Shown in pieces: positions 20,853-34,679 of a stretch of DNA of 64,000 bases. The notes beneath the pieces were generated by a model. The model made no database searches, was not told the DNA's origin, and saw only the letters and a list, made by a program, of their open reading frames with translations. The position numbers and the translations under genes were made by a program. The stretch comes from Geosiphon pyriformis (taxonomy: Eukaryota > Glomeromycota > Glomeromycetes > Archaeosporales > Geosiphonaceae): contig JAAOMT010000479.1 of assembly GCA_016748015.1 (NCBI GenBank), positions 474,888 to 538,887 of the forward strand, read 5' to 3'. The stretch's first letter is position 1, and each line of letters starts with the position of its first letter.

Positions 20853-22872
20853 TCATGAAGGGGGCTCGATAGTAGACTTGGTAAAGTCTAGACTTTCTTC
20901 AGATTTATGAACATCACTAGCCCGAACTTCAGGGATGGGACAGATCTCCGAGGCTTTCGGATGAGAATCCCAATCGTGCTCCACCAGAAAACAACCAGTT
21001 ACTGGCTTATGATCGGAAAAGCCTATTACATTCATATGACCTGTATAATTCTGTACAATGACCGCGTTAGTTTTTGGAACTCTTGTTTTGTAAATTATTC
21101 TATCTGTCCAACTTGGCACTCGTTGTTTCTCACTAGTATCGTAAGGGGGGGTACAGATCTTTGGTGTACAAAATGAAGGGGCGGAGTATGATTGTGTTAT
21201 TCGCGGCCTTCGATGTCGATATTCATCGCTGTGATAGGTGATATCAAATTTGAAAGTAGGTGGAAATGTTATCGGGGCCTCGTGAAAATTAGCCAATATC
21301 GGATTTTTTAGAAGTTCTTTTGAGAGTTGATCACGGGAGAGCAGAGACTGTTGTGAAATAACAGAAAAGAATTATTTGATGACTTCTTTATAAAAGCAAA
21401 TTTCAAATACACGCCACCACTTACTGCAAAGTCACCTCTGTCTAATAAGATATTGGCTTCTTGTCGCGACATGTCGACCCGATAATTCATGTCACCAAAC
21501 CAGAATGCATAATCAAAGCGATCTGTGACATAATTGAAGGCTTTAATGATAAAAAGACGCGTTACTCAATATATAAAGGCTTGGCTCCATCAATATTCCA
21601 TACAATAAATAACAAAAAACCTACCTTTATCAGTTGGAAAAAATCCCTTTAACTTTAATTCTTTCGTTATCTTTTTGACGTCATGTGATCTTTGTTTAAG
21701 TTTTGATTGGTGTGCTAAGTTTAAAATAAAGACTTTTATTAAATCCTGAATGTTTCATTTGCAAGCAAATAATATATCAATAAAATACCTGCTAAGTGGG
21801 AATTTATAAACAATAGAGAAGTATTACCAAACAACAGCGAAATACCGACAGCACCCTGTTAACATAAGATATAAAAAAATTGCGTATTAAAAAATCAAAA
21901 ATGTAAATATGAGGTTTACTTTGTTAGCAAATAAATTAGCGATGCCGGTTGGTATGGATGCATGTTGATATCCTAAATTTAAGAAAAGTATAATATTAAC
22001 TTATATGAAATCCTCTAAATCAATTTTTTCTAATTCAATAATCTTCAAATCAAAGCTTACTTTGAACCCAATATTTACATTCAACCCAAACAAAAACGGC
22101 CTAGCATGAAAATTTAATGATAATAAATATTATGGTAAAAGTTCAATAAATCAAATTTCAATTAATCCCTCGAACCATTTACCAAGTGTAGGCCAGCCAA
22201 AGTTTCTGCTTTCACTAACACATAATGATGTCCAAGATAATCTTTCAAACGAGATTCCCACTCTTCCTTGGAAGGGAAAAATACGGAATGATTGATGTTA
22301 TGTTGACATTCTTGAGTGCCAATGACAATCAAATGATATGGATGATGAGGCAAGCGATCAAGGTAAGGTCTTTTGCAGGCCGTACTTTTTTTGATACAGC
22401 GAGGCGCTTCTAAGAAAGGAGCAAGTTCATATGGTGGTAGCTAAATTCAATTAATTTAAATAGACTTTAATATTTTAGCATTATCTTGATATTTTTTTGA
22501 AGTGAAAAATGAAAAAAACACCAAGGCGATTAATATTTGGATCTGACCATTGAACTGACGTTACCTTGCCATGCATATTCCAAGTTCCTATAAAAATCTT
22601 AAGTTTATTTTTGGCGAATTCATCTTCCTTTGTGAGTTCACGCGTACTTACATGTTTGCTTTTCTTCGGAGAGAAGAGATTCTTTAAATATGTTTTTAAT
22701 TGCCTTAATGACGAATACCTTGGGACGCGTTTTGTGGTGGTGAAAGAGGTTTTCATGATATCCGTATCTAAAAATAAAATGTATGTAAAAAATGAAGATT
22801 ACATCTAAAGGAGTTCCTACCACATAAAGAGCGGTAATGAATACCTTGGCTGCTATTAAAATTGGTTCCCAT
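20853..22872 (-). CDS. Inositol polyphosphate 5-phosphatase (9 exons, about 457 aa)
   Basis: Exons (minus strand): 22821-22872, 22565-22767, 22183-22440, 22061-22100, 21920-21972, 21789-21855, 21625-21714, 21425-21540 and 20853-21347. All joins are GT-AG and keep frame. The enzyme removes the 5-phosphate from phosphoinositides or inositol phosphates. Motifs in order: GTWNMHG (78-84), GTQEC with the metal-binding Glu (126-130), NSHLAA (220-225), FWFGDMNYR (267-275), PSWTDRIIYK (371-380) and SDHKPV (404-409), so the catalytic core is complete. There is no membrane segment, SAC1 domain or obvious targeting signal; the N-terminal 75 residues are basic and the tail is acidic. The first exon is chosen because its ATG and splice phase join exactly to the next exon; a start at 22756 is the alternative. 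It is convergent with the Src1/Man1-like gene and lies 256 bp downstream of COQ3 on the same strand. Confidence 0.93.
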
Positions 22873-23128
22873 ATTTTCAGTTTTTAATAAAATAGTGAAA
22901 CTTATTTTGACAAATGACGATGAAACCTTTGAATGGGAAAAGGGAAACTACAAAGAGAAGTTTTAAAAGTCCCGAGCCATAAATCGAAATTGAAGCCGCA
23001 AATTTGAGGATTCCAAATAACTGCTGTTTGTCAACCTAAGAGACAAAGATGTTTATACAATGAAAAAATGAGCGTCATAACAGATCTTCATTTGTTTAAT
23101 AAATAGAGGAACTGAAACTCTTGTTATC

Positions 23129-24695
23129 TTAACATAGCTTTCGAGCTGTTAAAAAATAATTAACACTCAATTTCCATGGTACCCATTCACCAATTTTTGT
23201 CCACTTCTTCGTTATTGGATTGTAACCAACACCGGCTACGTCTGTAATTATAAAACCTCCTCCCTTTTCAATATCGCTCCTTTTGATAATCTCTTGTAAT
23301 TCTGCAAATTTTATGTATTTTTCATATTTATGGGTTTTGTCTGGAACTAATTTCAGAATGTCTTGTGCCATCAATATTGTGAGCAAGTATGACAATGGCG
23401 TACGTGAGATTGTAGACATTATCAAATGACCACCATCAGGCTACCAAAAAAGAGATTGTAAGGAAAGAATTTTCATCAATTTTTTTTAAGAATTTCTGCT
23501 AACCTTAACCAATCCAGTACAGGCTTTAAGAAATTGCGCGGGGTTATTGACGTGTTCAATAATTTCTAATGCACAAACTATATCGTAGGGCGTTTCATTT
23601 TCTAAAAGTTGCTCTTAATAGATTAGGTGTTAGGGGAAATTAAAATTTTAGACTGGGAATGGAATAGATGTGGGCCTGATAAATCGTATGATTAAGAAAA
23701 AAGAGTATCAATCTTGACAGAATAAAATTATGGGTCGAAGAGGATCAAACATGATCACAGTCTTGGGAGAACTATGGGACCAATTTCAGTGTCCATATTT
23801 TACCGGACTAGTGGATGCCTCAAGAAAGCAACCAAAATTCGAGTACTGACTCCTTTATCAAGGGATTTCCATCAATCGACCAAGAACAATACTTTTCTTG
23901 TTCATTAATAACAGTCCTTTTAAAGTTATCGAGGTCATGTTGCACTTACCTACAGTGGTGCATCGATACGTGAGAGATCCTGGGCCATTAAAGATCGCGG
24001 GATCTTTCCTGGCATGAAGTTTAGCAACTTCAATACTTTCTCTTGACGCATCTGCCCCTAGGACATCTCCGCCTAATCGTGCTAAAGCCTTCTTTCAAAA
24101 AACTAAGGGATTGCAAAAAAAACCTAAGCCAAATTATAGTATATGACAAATTACCTCCGATAGAATACCACCGCCACACCCGATATCCAAAATACGCAAC
24201 CCTTTAAATGGATATATGAGCGAGGAAAGATCTAACGAAGAGTTGGGTTCTTTTGAGCTTAAATCTGCTTCTTCTCTATCATCCTTTTTTTTATCCAGAT
24301 CAAATTCATTAGTCATATGTGCCTTTTCAATTTGATCTCTAATGTAAGGCAGACGAAAAGAATTCATGCTATGCAAAAGACTCAATGAGCCACTTGGCGA
24401 CCACCATTCCTTTGACAGATTATTGAACTTTTGAAGTTCTTCCGAATCGACTGTTGTTTGCCCTGTATTTCTGTGAAACATAGAACTGTGCTGTGTGTCT
24501 TTTGAAATTGAAACACTTGAAGAAAGTTAGGAAGAGCAAAATGTATATTTGATACATATTGTGACTTTCAGTTGTATAAGACAAAATGCATCCTTCAAAT
24601 AAGGAAACCTACTTTTGCAGACGACGAGCTTTGGTTAAAATCGAGGCTAATAATTTAACTTGGCTTTGATACTTGGTCGAAAAGGATAGAAACAT
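23129..24695 (-). CDS. COQ3: Ubiquinone biosynthesis O-methyltransferase, mitochondrial (COQ3; 5 exons, about 334 aa)
   Basis: Exons (minus strand): 24613-24695, 24155-24515, 23950-24088, 23504-23613 and 23129-23440, all GT-AG and in frame. Coq3 uses S-adenosylmethionine for both O-methylations of coenzyme Q synthesis on the matrix side of the inner mitochondrial membrane. The N-terminal 27 residues are rich in Ser, Lys and Arg without acids, as in mitochondrial presequences. The methyltransferase fold shows motif I LDIGCGGG (137-144), the post-I acidic residue in GADAS (about 159-163) and IVCALEIIEHV (206-216). The family-specific STISRTPLSYL block (about 240-250), HKYEKYI and the final GVGYNP...W segment follow. 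A charged insert (about residues 94-125, DKKKDDREEAD) before motif I is longer than I would expect. Length fits the family. Confidence 0.94.
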
Positions 24696-25439
24696 ATTCT
24701 GTTTTAAGTAAAAAATTCCTTGAATATTTTATTGTATTATATATATATATAGCTTATATACATGTTTATTATAAATATAAATTGTACATTATACTAAAAC
24801 ACCAGCATTAGTTTTATTAGAAATCTATATTTTAACTTTATAAATTTTAACAGCTTTTGACAATTTGCAAAAATTATACTTTATATTATACTAATAAACC
24901 AAAATATTATCAAAATTTACAAAGCTTTAATTATTGTTCAAATTAATATATTTAATAAAATACATATATATATATTTTAATTTCAAAAAAATTTGCTTTC
25001 TAATTTTTTTATTTAATGTGTAATCCAATTTAATACAATATAACATAAAATATTTAAATTAAATGTAATTTATGCATTTTTTACATATAATTAACCATAA
25101 ATTTAATTAAAACTAATTACATTAAAACTATAAAAATAAATCTATTTAAAACAGTTATCTTATATATATATTTATAATTAATTATTATTATCAAAATTAA
25201 ATTAATTAATTATAAAGCTGTTTTATTAATATTTAATCTAATTTTAAAAGTTTATATTAGAATTTAGTTTATTATTAAACATATTATTATTAATTATATT
25301 ATATTTTATCTTAAAATTAATAATTTTTTTATTTAAATTATTAACAAATTTTTTTTTATTTCAATATTTAAAAAAAAATACCAATATTATAAGTAATTAT
25401 ATAGTTTATTAATAAATTAATATTATAAATAAATAATTA
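24696..25439. other. AT-rich sequence between COQ3 and LINE3
   Basis: The first 100 bases upstream of COQ3 must include its promoter, though no clear element stands out. The rest is A/T runs with (AT)n at about 24741-24752 and 24963-24977. No gene seen. Confidence 0.6.
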
Positions 25440-27241
25440 AATTTTTTTTTATTCATTTAACAAGTAAGATTCAAACACTGTTTAGTATAATACATCAAAG
25501 AATTAATCTAAACTAAATGTAAATCATGTATTTTCTACACATGACCAGTTACTCAAGCTGATTAGAACAACATTAAGCATCTATGTAAACAGAAACAGGA
25601 CTCTCAATACCCAAAAAAAATAAATAAGATCTATAAAAACCAAAACCAACACCAAATGCCTTATCAATTCCCAGCAATTTAACCACACCAGTAGAAAACA
25701 TTGAAGACAGCCCAAAAACCAAACTCAGAACTGACTCATTACATGGTATTAGCTTATTTTTTTTCATAAAAACACAATGTTTAGCATAAACTAACCAAAT
25801 CTTTTTCTTAAAGCAAGACAGAAATCACACACAAAGTCTACAACTTTTTTATCCATGACTTTAAAACCTTTGAAAACAGAAACAGTCTTCTGAATTCAAT
25901 CTTTAAAAACAAAACTCTTGCAAAAAATTGTATATACTGTAGCATTTAAAACACAGAAGGACAGTAATTATAACATGCATAAAGATAAAAGGAAAAGACC
26001 AGAAAATGCACACCAAACAGCTGTATAGACATCCAATAATTAATGATAAACAGAATTATCAACCATGCAAAAAAAAACATGATCAAAAATCTTAATATTG
26101 CTACAATACAAACATAATACACTAGAGTAATACTTATCATATAGGTATTTCTAAACAGCAACTAGTAATTGACAATGCAAAGCTTTTATAAAATATGTGC
26201 AAATACCAGCAGTAATTTTACTAGTAAAACCAGCAGCCATATGTAACTCGGAATGTTACACCAAGGATGAGTTAAGCCAATCAACATCTAAGAATAAACT
26301 ATCATCCAACATTCCAGATCCAGAACCAACTTCTTAGCATATACAATAAATAAACTAAAAGATTCTACAAACAAAATGTCTAAAATTACCATACATGACA
26401 CTATCTTTAGCCAAGACACAATGTTCTTTCAAATCAGAAAAAAGACATTAGGAAGAAAAAAAAGCATCATTAGCAAGTACATTAGCATGTTCATTACCAA
26501 AAATATCCAAGTGATCTTTAATTTTGCACCAGCTAACATTTAAATTCTTTTTTCTAATAATGTTTATGATGTGCTAATGCTCAACTCAACACTAATTCTG
26601 AAAATTTAGATACACTAGACCCAGTTCCGATTTGCAGATATTTAGAGCAGCCTAACTATTCGTAAAAAAACAAACTGAGCTAAGAGAAAAGACACATTCA
26701 AAAACCAACACAATAGTCTGTAGCTCTGTCAAAATAGAAAACAACAAACCAAAAACCCTAATCTCTAAACTCAAGTTCACATCCCCAAAAAAAACTGCTG
26801 CATTAGCTCTTATATTAGCACTTTCTAAGTCCTTTAGAGATCTGTTTATATAGACAGAAAGACTGTTAGCCATAACATCCAACAAATAACCACAAACATG
26901 TTTGAACTTATTAAACTTCAAAACACTTGAAAGTCTAAAACCACCCAAAAAAGAAAAGCCAACAGGAAAAAAAACTACACCACTAAGAAAATCAATAAAA
27001 ATCTTAAACCAGTCAGGAAAAAAACCATGTGGATTTAATTTTTTTTAATACTTGAAAGTTTTTTAATCAAAGATAGCACTTTTTCAATTATGAAACTGTT
27101 TTATAAAAGCAATACCATATTACTGAAATAAAGGGAGAAACCTAAAGAAATCAGACTTACCAAGCACAGTTAACATAGAAGTTCTATTCCAAATATGAAA
27201 AGAATTGACTATTGGACTACTTAAGAACAAATTGTACCCAA

Positions 27242-28222
27242 TATTACTGGAGGTTTTTGGTCTCTTTTCTTAAATGTTGTTAATGTTGATTTGTTGTGAA
27301 TTTACATTTCCAGGAAGTAGTTGGACCTCCAGTAACTGAATTTATCTTCAAATTATCTCTTATAATTTGAACTTGCTGGGCTTATGAGTGGAATGGCCAA
27401 TTCTGTACCAGTTGCTTTATGTAGTTATGTTGTAGTAAATGTCAACTCTTTCCCAGGAATTGTTCGTCTGGAAGCTTACTAAAAATGTGTAGTTACTTTG
27501 CTGTGAAAGTCAATTCTTCTACAGGAATTTTGTCTGTAGGCTATCCTAATGATTGTAATAAGAAAATAAAAATAAAAATAAAAGAAATGTAAAAGAAATA
27601 GAATTCTGTCAAGAGAAACGTTTTCTATCCAGGCCTAGAGTCACTAACAGTTTACTGAAATTGGTAGCTAATCAATTTCAAAACGTTAGTTGGGTTTTTG
27701 AGGATTTTCCAAGTACAATAATTAAAGAATTTGGTTTTTCAAATTATTTGATATTTATTTCTTTTTGTGTGTATAGAAATGGTTTTAAGAGATAAATCTA
27801 AAGTAAGATACATTTTCTCAAAGAGAGATGCTCTTCTTTTATACAACTTGTCATAACACTATTCTATAAACTTGAACTTTGTTATTTTCTACAATTTTGC
27901 TGAACTAAAGATACATTTCGGCAAACTACAAGTTATTTCTGCGAACTATTAGATATTTTGGTAAACTATCAATTATTTCAGCAAATTTCTACAAATTTTG
28001 GTGAACTTTTGAATGTTATATAGTTCGGGGTATTGCATAATTTGATCATTGCAATTAGGTTACATTTGTGTTGTGTACAAATTGGGTTATTTAATTAAAT
28101 GATAATTTTGAACATTTTGCTAATGTAATAAGTAATAATTTGAAACAATAATATGCTAATTAATAATAGAATTTATAAGATAATTTTATGCTAAATAATA
28201 TCTTTAATTTCATCTGGTAACA
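27242..28222 (-). repeat. Solo LTR of gypsy family A (981 bp) inside LINE3
   Basis: Full-length reverse-orientation copy of the LTR at 4304-5282, with no internal element attached. Terminal repeats are decayed on one side (TATTACT for TGTTACC) and intact on the other (GGTAACA). The flanks carry CCAA on both sides (27238-27241 and 28223-28226), a short target duplication. Alignment with LINE2 near 10790-10815 shows the uninterrupted target. Confidence 0.93.
27837..27843 (-). promoter_or_regulatory. TATA box of the solo LTR A
   Basis: Reverse complement reads TATAAAA, in the same place as in the element A LTR. It could still start antisense-to-host or LINE3-sense transcription. Confidence 0.5.
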
Positions 28223-31200
28223 CCAAGAAAAATATAAACCATGCCAGCTAAAAAATTATTAGATAAACTGAGTCTAATACAAACCAGAAAATTCAAAGAA
28301 TAAAGTAAACATCAATTTAGAGTCTGCAAGTCAAGAAACCTGTATAAAAACAAACAACCCAAAATTTTAATAGAGTTCGTGAAACACACAACAAAAGCCA
28401 CTTTGTTTTCAGCTTAAACCTGCTTAAAAGTTTTCAATTATATAACAAAAGATAATAAAACACATTACCAGAAAAGTTGAGAAGCAAACCAAATTTCAAT
28501 TTCAAGCCTTTGTGAATTAAAACATCTCACTTCTCACATACTCTAACAGAAATAAAGCTGAATTGCATTCTGTAGTTAACAATAGGATAGAAAACAGCCA
28601 ACACCAAATATGAGAACTGCTTATCCGAAATGGCTTTTTTTAATACAAAATTGGCAAAAAATCTGACATTCAAATACACCTTGGCCAAACTAGACTTTGA
28701 CAAACTCTTAATAAACAGAAAAATACCCAGGTAGTAATAAGACTCTTCTTTCCTAGCAATGGAAATAGGTGAATTACTGATTGACAAAAAAGAGCATTTA
28801 ACTCTGCAATTAATAGGAATGGCTACTGTCTTGTTATTATTAATAGAAATATTATTGATTCTAAAAAATTCATTAGCAATATTGAGAATGTGTTGTGTTG
28901 CAGTTTGACTGCCACCAACTTAGATTGTATCATTGACAAAAGCACCAGCAGTGAGAAAAAATGTTAATTCAGTCTGAAATTCCACATGACTAGTTCTGGC
29001 AACAAAATAAAAATTCAATCTATATCCACACATACTTCTTTGTTTCTTGACTTTACATAAAAAAGAATCATAAAAAATGTGCCAAAGAAGAGGTAAAAAC
29101 ATCTCTTCTTGATTCAAACTATTATGTATTTGATATTTATCTGTCAATCCAAAATTAATTATAATTCTGTTGACATGATTATTGTAAATGTTACCAAAAA
29201 ACCTAATGAACTTGTTACACATTTTTATATCAAGCTTTTTCTAAGATGCTTCCAACCAACAGAATCATAAGCCTTTTACATGTTCTATAAGACCAGTCAA
29301 AATTTACAGTTTTTTTTTAAAGTATTTTCAATAACCAAACCAATGGCAAAAATAGAAGATTGCATTATTATACCTTTTAAAACCAAGAAATTGTTCTCTT
29401 ATAAAACATCAAAAGTGCTGTATGCCAAAGAAATCCTGTTCAAAAAAATCTTGAAAAGAATTTTATAGGCAGTTTTAATCAAGACAATAGATTAGGTGTT
29501 CATGAGAACTCCTTTCCACTCATATGATTTGAGAATCATTGAAACCCAAGCTTTCTTTCAACCACTAAACACCAACTTATGAGATAAACAAGAATTCAAA
29601 AGCACTAAAAACATATTTAAAACCAATCTGTCACAATGCTTTCAGAGCTTATTTGAGACTTCAGAAAAACCAGCAGCTTTGTTATTAGACAAACCAAAAA
29701 CCACATTGAGCAACTTATTGATATTAATCAGACTTATCATATTTGAAAAAGCATTATTAAAAATGTATTTTAATAATTGATATTAACAAAATTAGTTATT
29801 AGAGAAATCCACTACCATCTTATGCTTTCTAGTCCAGTTTTTTATAATTATATTTACCTTGGTTTTAACCAGATTAGATTTCAGAATCAGTTTATCTTCA
29901 ACAACCAGATGATTTAAAACCACTTTTTGAAAAGGACACTCTAGTACATTCTTAATTATGTGATCTTTATTGACTACAAAGTTTTCCATTTGTCTATTAA
30001 CAACTACTTTAATTCTTGACTCTTTAGCTTGTAAGAATTCAGCAAACTTAAAGACCCAATATAATTTTCACACACTAAAAAGAGCCAAATACACACAATT
30101 AAGATCCACACCAGAACCCAACAAAGCCTAAACTGATGAGGCTCTATTGATGTCCAAAGATGTTCAATGGTTTATTAAAAACTCAAACATATTATTAACA
30201 CCTCTATGCAAAGATTTAATTATTCTTGACACCAAAATTTTTAACTTATGAAACTTAGAAAACTTCTTAGTAAAAACATTATCAAAACTCTTGAATTATT
30301 TCTTCTTGAAAATCTCATTTGCCAAGAGATATATCACTTTGTAAACAGTATTCCACATAGCATCCAGATTTATAAATCTCTCAGACACAAAAAACTTATT
30401 GGAGAACATTGCTGCATTTGCCACTGTAGACTCTTTAAACCTGTATCATTTTGCTTCATTAGCATTCTTGATATCAAACTTTCAATAATCTTTGTTTGCT
30501 TGTTTGTAAAGAAAGTTTAACTGTGTATCCAAAAGTTCATCCAAATCCACAGACACAAAACTAGCTTGGTAATTAGTGTTAAAGTGTTTGTTAACATCCA
30601 AAACATTATAACTCACTACAACATTAACCAAATTTGAGGAAATAAATACATAGTTTATTGTTTTTTTAGCACTTCTTGAATTTTTCTACATAAAATTTTT
30701 TGCAACTGAACTTTTTGACAGAGAATTTACCAACCCTAAATTGAGACACTTTTTGAAACTGGCACACCTGCACAAATTATCTTTGTTAAAATCTCTATTC
30801 AAGACAACAAAAAAAGATTCATTTACTGTTCTTGTAATCAAAGAGTTGATCTCCTCAGTCTAAGACAAATGCATAAACAGCACGGCACCAACAAAAAGTC
30901 CCAGAATCGAAACAGATAACTTATTTTTAAAAAGCAGCCTAATAGACAAAAGTCTACCAGCAATCTCTGAAACCTTACACACATGTTTTACCAAAGCAAC
31001 ATTTATTATAATCACAAGACCAAAGCCCAGATGACTAAACTCCAAACCAGATATAAACACCCAAACTCCATCAAACTTATTCTCAATTCATGAATGAACT
31101 CTATTTCTTAATTTTATTTTAGTAATAATAAATACCAAATTGTTTATTTCCTTATGTTAACAGACAATATCTATTTGCTTGACAGAATTATTCATGCCTC

Positions 31201-31236
31201 TAATATTGTATATAGCTATCTTTTAAACTAACACAC

Positions 31237-33189
31237 TCATTGAGATGAATGAAGAGCCAACAAACCTGAACCAGAGCACAAACTATTCAACCTTTTTAAA
31301 ACAGAATTAATAAATACTTCCAAAGCCACCATCTTTGACTTTAAACCACCCACCTTGGTAATTAGAACCTTAGAACTACTTGAACTGAAGTCTGCAATTA
31401 CATCAACAACAACTGGAAAGGGAGGAGCAGATGACACTAATGCACCATCCAAAACTATATTTACATCCAAATTGGAAACCAAAAACACAGAAATAATTAG
31501 AGAAAAAGCTTGAGAAAGAGGTGTTAATAATACCAATTTGACAAGTTCAATTTTTTTATAATAACAGAAATCTGGTCTGCCAAAAGCTCCAAGAAGTGTT
31601 TCAAAAAAGCCAAATGATCAATCAAATAAGAATTACTAAGAGTATTGGAAGCCAACAAAATGGAATCTGCACTTGAAAATAAACTAGCACCAAAAGAAAC
31701 TGATAAGACCTTATAAGAAAAAAAACTACCAGCAACTTGGACCCAAATTCTATCACCAAAAAAAACTGGACAAGCAATGAATGCTCATTTCTTTTTATAA
31801 ATATTGGCTAAGCACACCTAATTCTGAGAAGTTACCACCCACTTATTACAGCCACCAAGCTTTCTATTTACTAAATAATTATCAGAAATATGACCAAACT
31901 GTTTGCACTAAGCACAACAGACCAAAGAAAAACCAATGCAAATTCACACTCTTAAATACTGGAGTAGAACCAATTGCAGTCAACTTAGATGTCTTGTTAA
32001 TAAAACACACTATTGCACATCTATTACACACATATAAATTGGGATTACAGCCAATAAAACAAATCTTCTCACCATATAATTTCAATAAATTAGACAAATT
32101 ATGAGTTGTGATCCCAATTGAGAGAGTATACAACAAAGCCCAATAACAATCTCTTGTTATCCATGATTTTTTATTATTAACCATCAAAACCACATGCACC
32201 AAATCTTTATCCATGAAAACCAATCATTTGAAAGCAATTGAGTTAGCCACATCTAATAACTTAAACTTCACCAAGGCCTTTTTCCAAAGACCAATCAATT
32301 GTAATTTGATTGAAACTATCTTGCCAAATTTGAAAAAAACTGATTCCACAGCTGACTTTAGAAGATTAACTGGAATTTCTTTGACAATTATTTCCTAATT
32401 CAAATGGTTGTTTATCTTTTTTATATTATTGTTAACCAAAATTTTCTCACAGATCACCAAATTCTTGGTCTTATTCAAGTTAGATTCTGATGTAAAAGAT
32501 GATTTAATGATTCTTAGAAATTTTGAAGAAGTGAAAGCCTCTCCAAAACCATCAATTCAATAGAAAATTTTTTTGATTGCAATTAATTTATTACTATTAG
32601 TTTTCCCAGGTATCACCAACAGCTCTATATTCAGTGCAAATAATTTGGCAGAATTAAAATTCTTAACTTTCTTATTCCGCAATTCAGCCAATGATAGTGA
32701 TTAAAACCCAAAAAACTTAGATACAGGCAGCATCATTTTGGCATTATTATCACTTAAATTCTTAAAGAAGAGCACTTTTGACAACTTACCCAAGACAAAT
32801 GTTTTTGTACATGTCTTTTTTGAAGTTGTATTGTCCACTATATTATCAGTTTTAGAAGTGTTTAAATCTATGTAATTTGTTTCCTTGGCTATTATGTTGT
32901 TTATGTTTTTAACATTAGATAATTCACTAATACTAGCTTCTTTGCTTTCCACTTCACTACTCCAAGACACTTTGTATTTACCACAAACAGCTTGTAAAAT
33001 GTTGATAGGTATAAGTCCAGCTGATAAGTTCATTACACTACTAACAATATTGGATTTCTTTGATTTTTTGTACAAAAAACTGCAAAAGTAAATATTTTCT
33101 ATGTATGCTTTCTTTTTAGTGTTAGACTGGGTCCCCAATTTAGCTAAAATAGAACCAAAACTACCAGTGGAAGAGCCTACTGGATTCAT
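31237..33189 (-). pseudogene. LINE3 ORF1 (RRM-like, CCHC knuckle; broken)
   Basis: The start at 33189 (MNPVGSSTGSFG...) is homologous to the start of LINE2 ORF1; the first 162 codons are open. The RRM-like part (about 32600-32250) and second region (32223-31882) are broken by stops. The zinc knuckle near 31900 is damaged: a stop replaces one spacer residue and the last Cys is lost. The C-terminal piece, 31536-31237, matches the LINE2 ORF1 end. Confidence 0.8.
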
Positions 33190-33290
33190 AGCAACAAAAG
33201 AGGTTATATTAAAAAAAATAACTACAAAAATTAGAAGAAAAGTGTATTTCTTTTAACAACTTTTAGCTCTCATTATGTTCAAGGAATCAA

Positions 33291-34679
33291 TGAAAAAAAA
33301 AGTTTTTTTTTTTAATTGAATTAAATAATTAAATTTAAGAATTTCAATAAATTTAAAAGTTTTAAAAGTTGAATTTTTTATATAATAAACAAAAATTTAA
33401 GTTATAATAGTTAACAATATCTAATATTTTATTTTTTTAGTGTAATAATTGGTTTATTCTGGTGTTTTTTATATTTTTTACCAAACAATTTTTAATATTA
33501 TAATTTTAGTGTTTTTTAATTAATTAGTATAAACAACAAACAATTAAAAATAAAAAATAAAAAATTAATATTTTTTTAATAGTTATAATTATAAGTTATT
33601 GTTTTTATATTGTTAGTTTTTTTAAATAAATATTATTAAAATCTGTTATTTATAATAAATCAAATATTAAAAATAAGTATTTTTAATAAGATAAATAATA
33701 ATTTATATGAATTTAATAATTAAGTTAATTATAAATAATTATTGTAATTTTTTTTAAATAATAATTTAATTTAAATAATAAATTACTAATTACTAAAGTA
33801 AAAAAATAAAAAAATTATTAAAAAAAGATTTTTTTTTTATTTTTAATAATATTAATATATGTATAAGTTTTTATAATATGAAAATTTTGGAATTTTTAAT
33901 AATTTTTATACTTTTTTAAATTTTTGCAGAAATTTTCAGCATTTTTGCTAGTATTTTTAAAATTTTTAATAATATTATTAATATTATATTATTTACTAAT
34001 TTTTAATATATAATTAATTATTTATATTATATTTAATTATTAATTATTATTATTTATTATTTTATAAATAATAACAATTAATTTTACAACCAAAAAATCA
34101 GAATATTAATAAGTTTAACAATAAATTAATTTTATTAATTAATTTAAACAGCTTAAATTTCAAAAAACCAACTTAGAATTAATTGCAAAATTAATAATAT
34201 TAGCAAAAAAACAAAAAATTAACAGTTTTAAAAACCTTAAAATTCTTAAAATATACAATAATTAACTAGTAAATTTTAAATTAATTTTAAAAATTTTATC
34301 AAAATTACTTAAAACATTTTAATATTATTATAATAATTTTAAAAAAATATATTATGTAAATTAATAAAAATAAAAACAAAAATAACAATAAATATTACAA
34401 AAAATTTAGCAATTTTTTAAATAAAAAAAATTAAAAAAAAAATTAAATTTTAATAATAGTATTTAAAAAAACTTGAAATACAAATTTTATAAAAATAAAT
34501 AATAATATTATTTAATAAATTACAAATTTTAATACTTTTATTAAATATTAATAATTTATTTAATAATATATTTGTGTTATAGTATATAATTATTTTAATT
34601 ATAATATATATAAATATATTAATTAATTTCTAATAATTTAAAAATAAATAAATATTAAAAAACTTTTTTTTTTTCATGT
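33291..34679. other. AT-rich desert without recognisable genes
   Basis: Long A/T tracts with stops in all frames. No family in this window aligns clearly. Confidence 0.65.

Larger units (their letters stand above)
25573..31225 (-). pseudogene. LINE3 ORF2: endonuclease, RT, RNase H (interrupted)
   Basis: Recognisable pieces on the minus strand are the endonuclease (31060-30860 and the broken GDFNED-like region near 30800), the linker (29989-29792), RT (29300-28527) and RNase H (26948-26652, with IYINRS, ILTELQTI and FFTNS, where several acidic positions have become Asn). The RT active site reads FVND at 28929-28940: the first Asp of FxDD is Asn. The solo LTR falls between RT and RNase H. The C-terminal piece 25767-25573 carries the MKKNKLI block shared with LINE1 and LINE2. 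Confidence 0.88.
25440..33290 (-). mobile_element. LINE3: non-LTR retrotransposon split by a solo LTR A
   Basis: Minus-strand LINE with the same order and parts as LINE2: 5' leader near 33190-33290, ORF1, ORF2 and a 3' end block (rc, about 25460-25480). Removing the solo LTR (27242-28222) leaves about 6.9 kb, the length of LINE2. It is more decayed than LINE2, with stops throughout. Confidence 0.92.
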
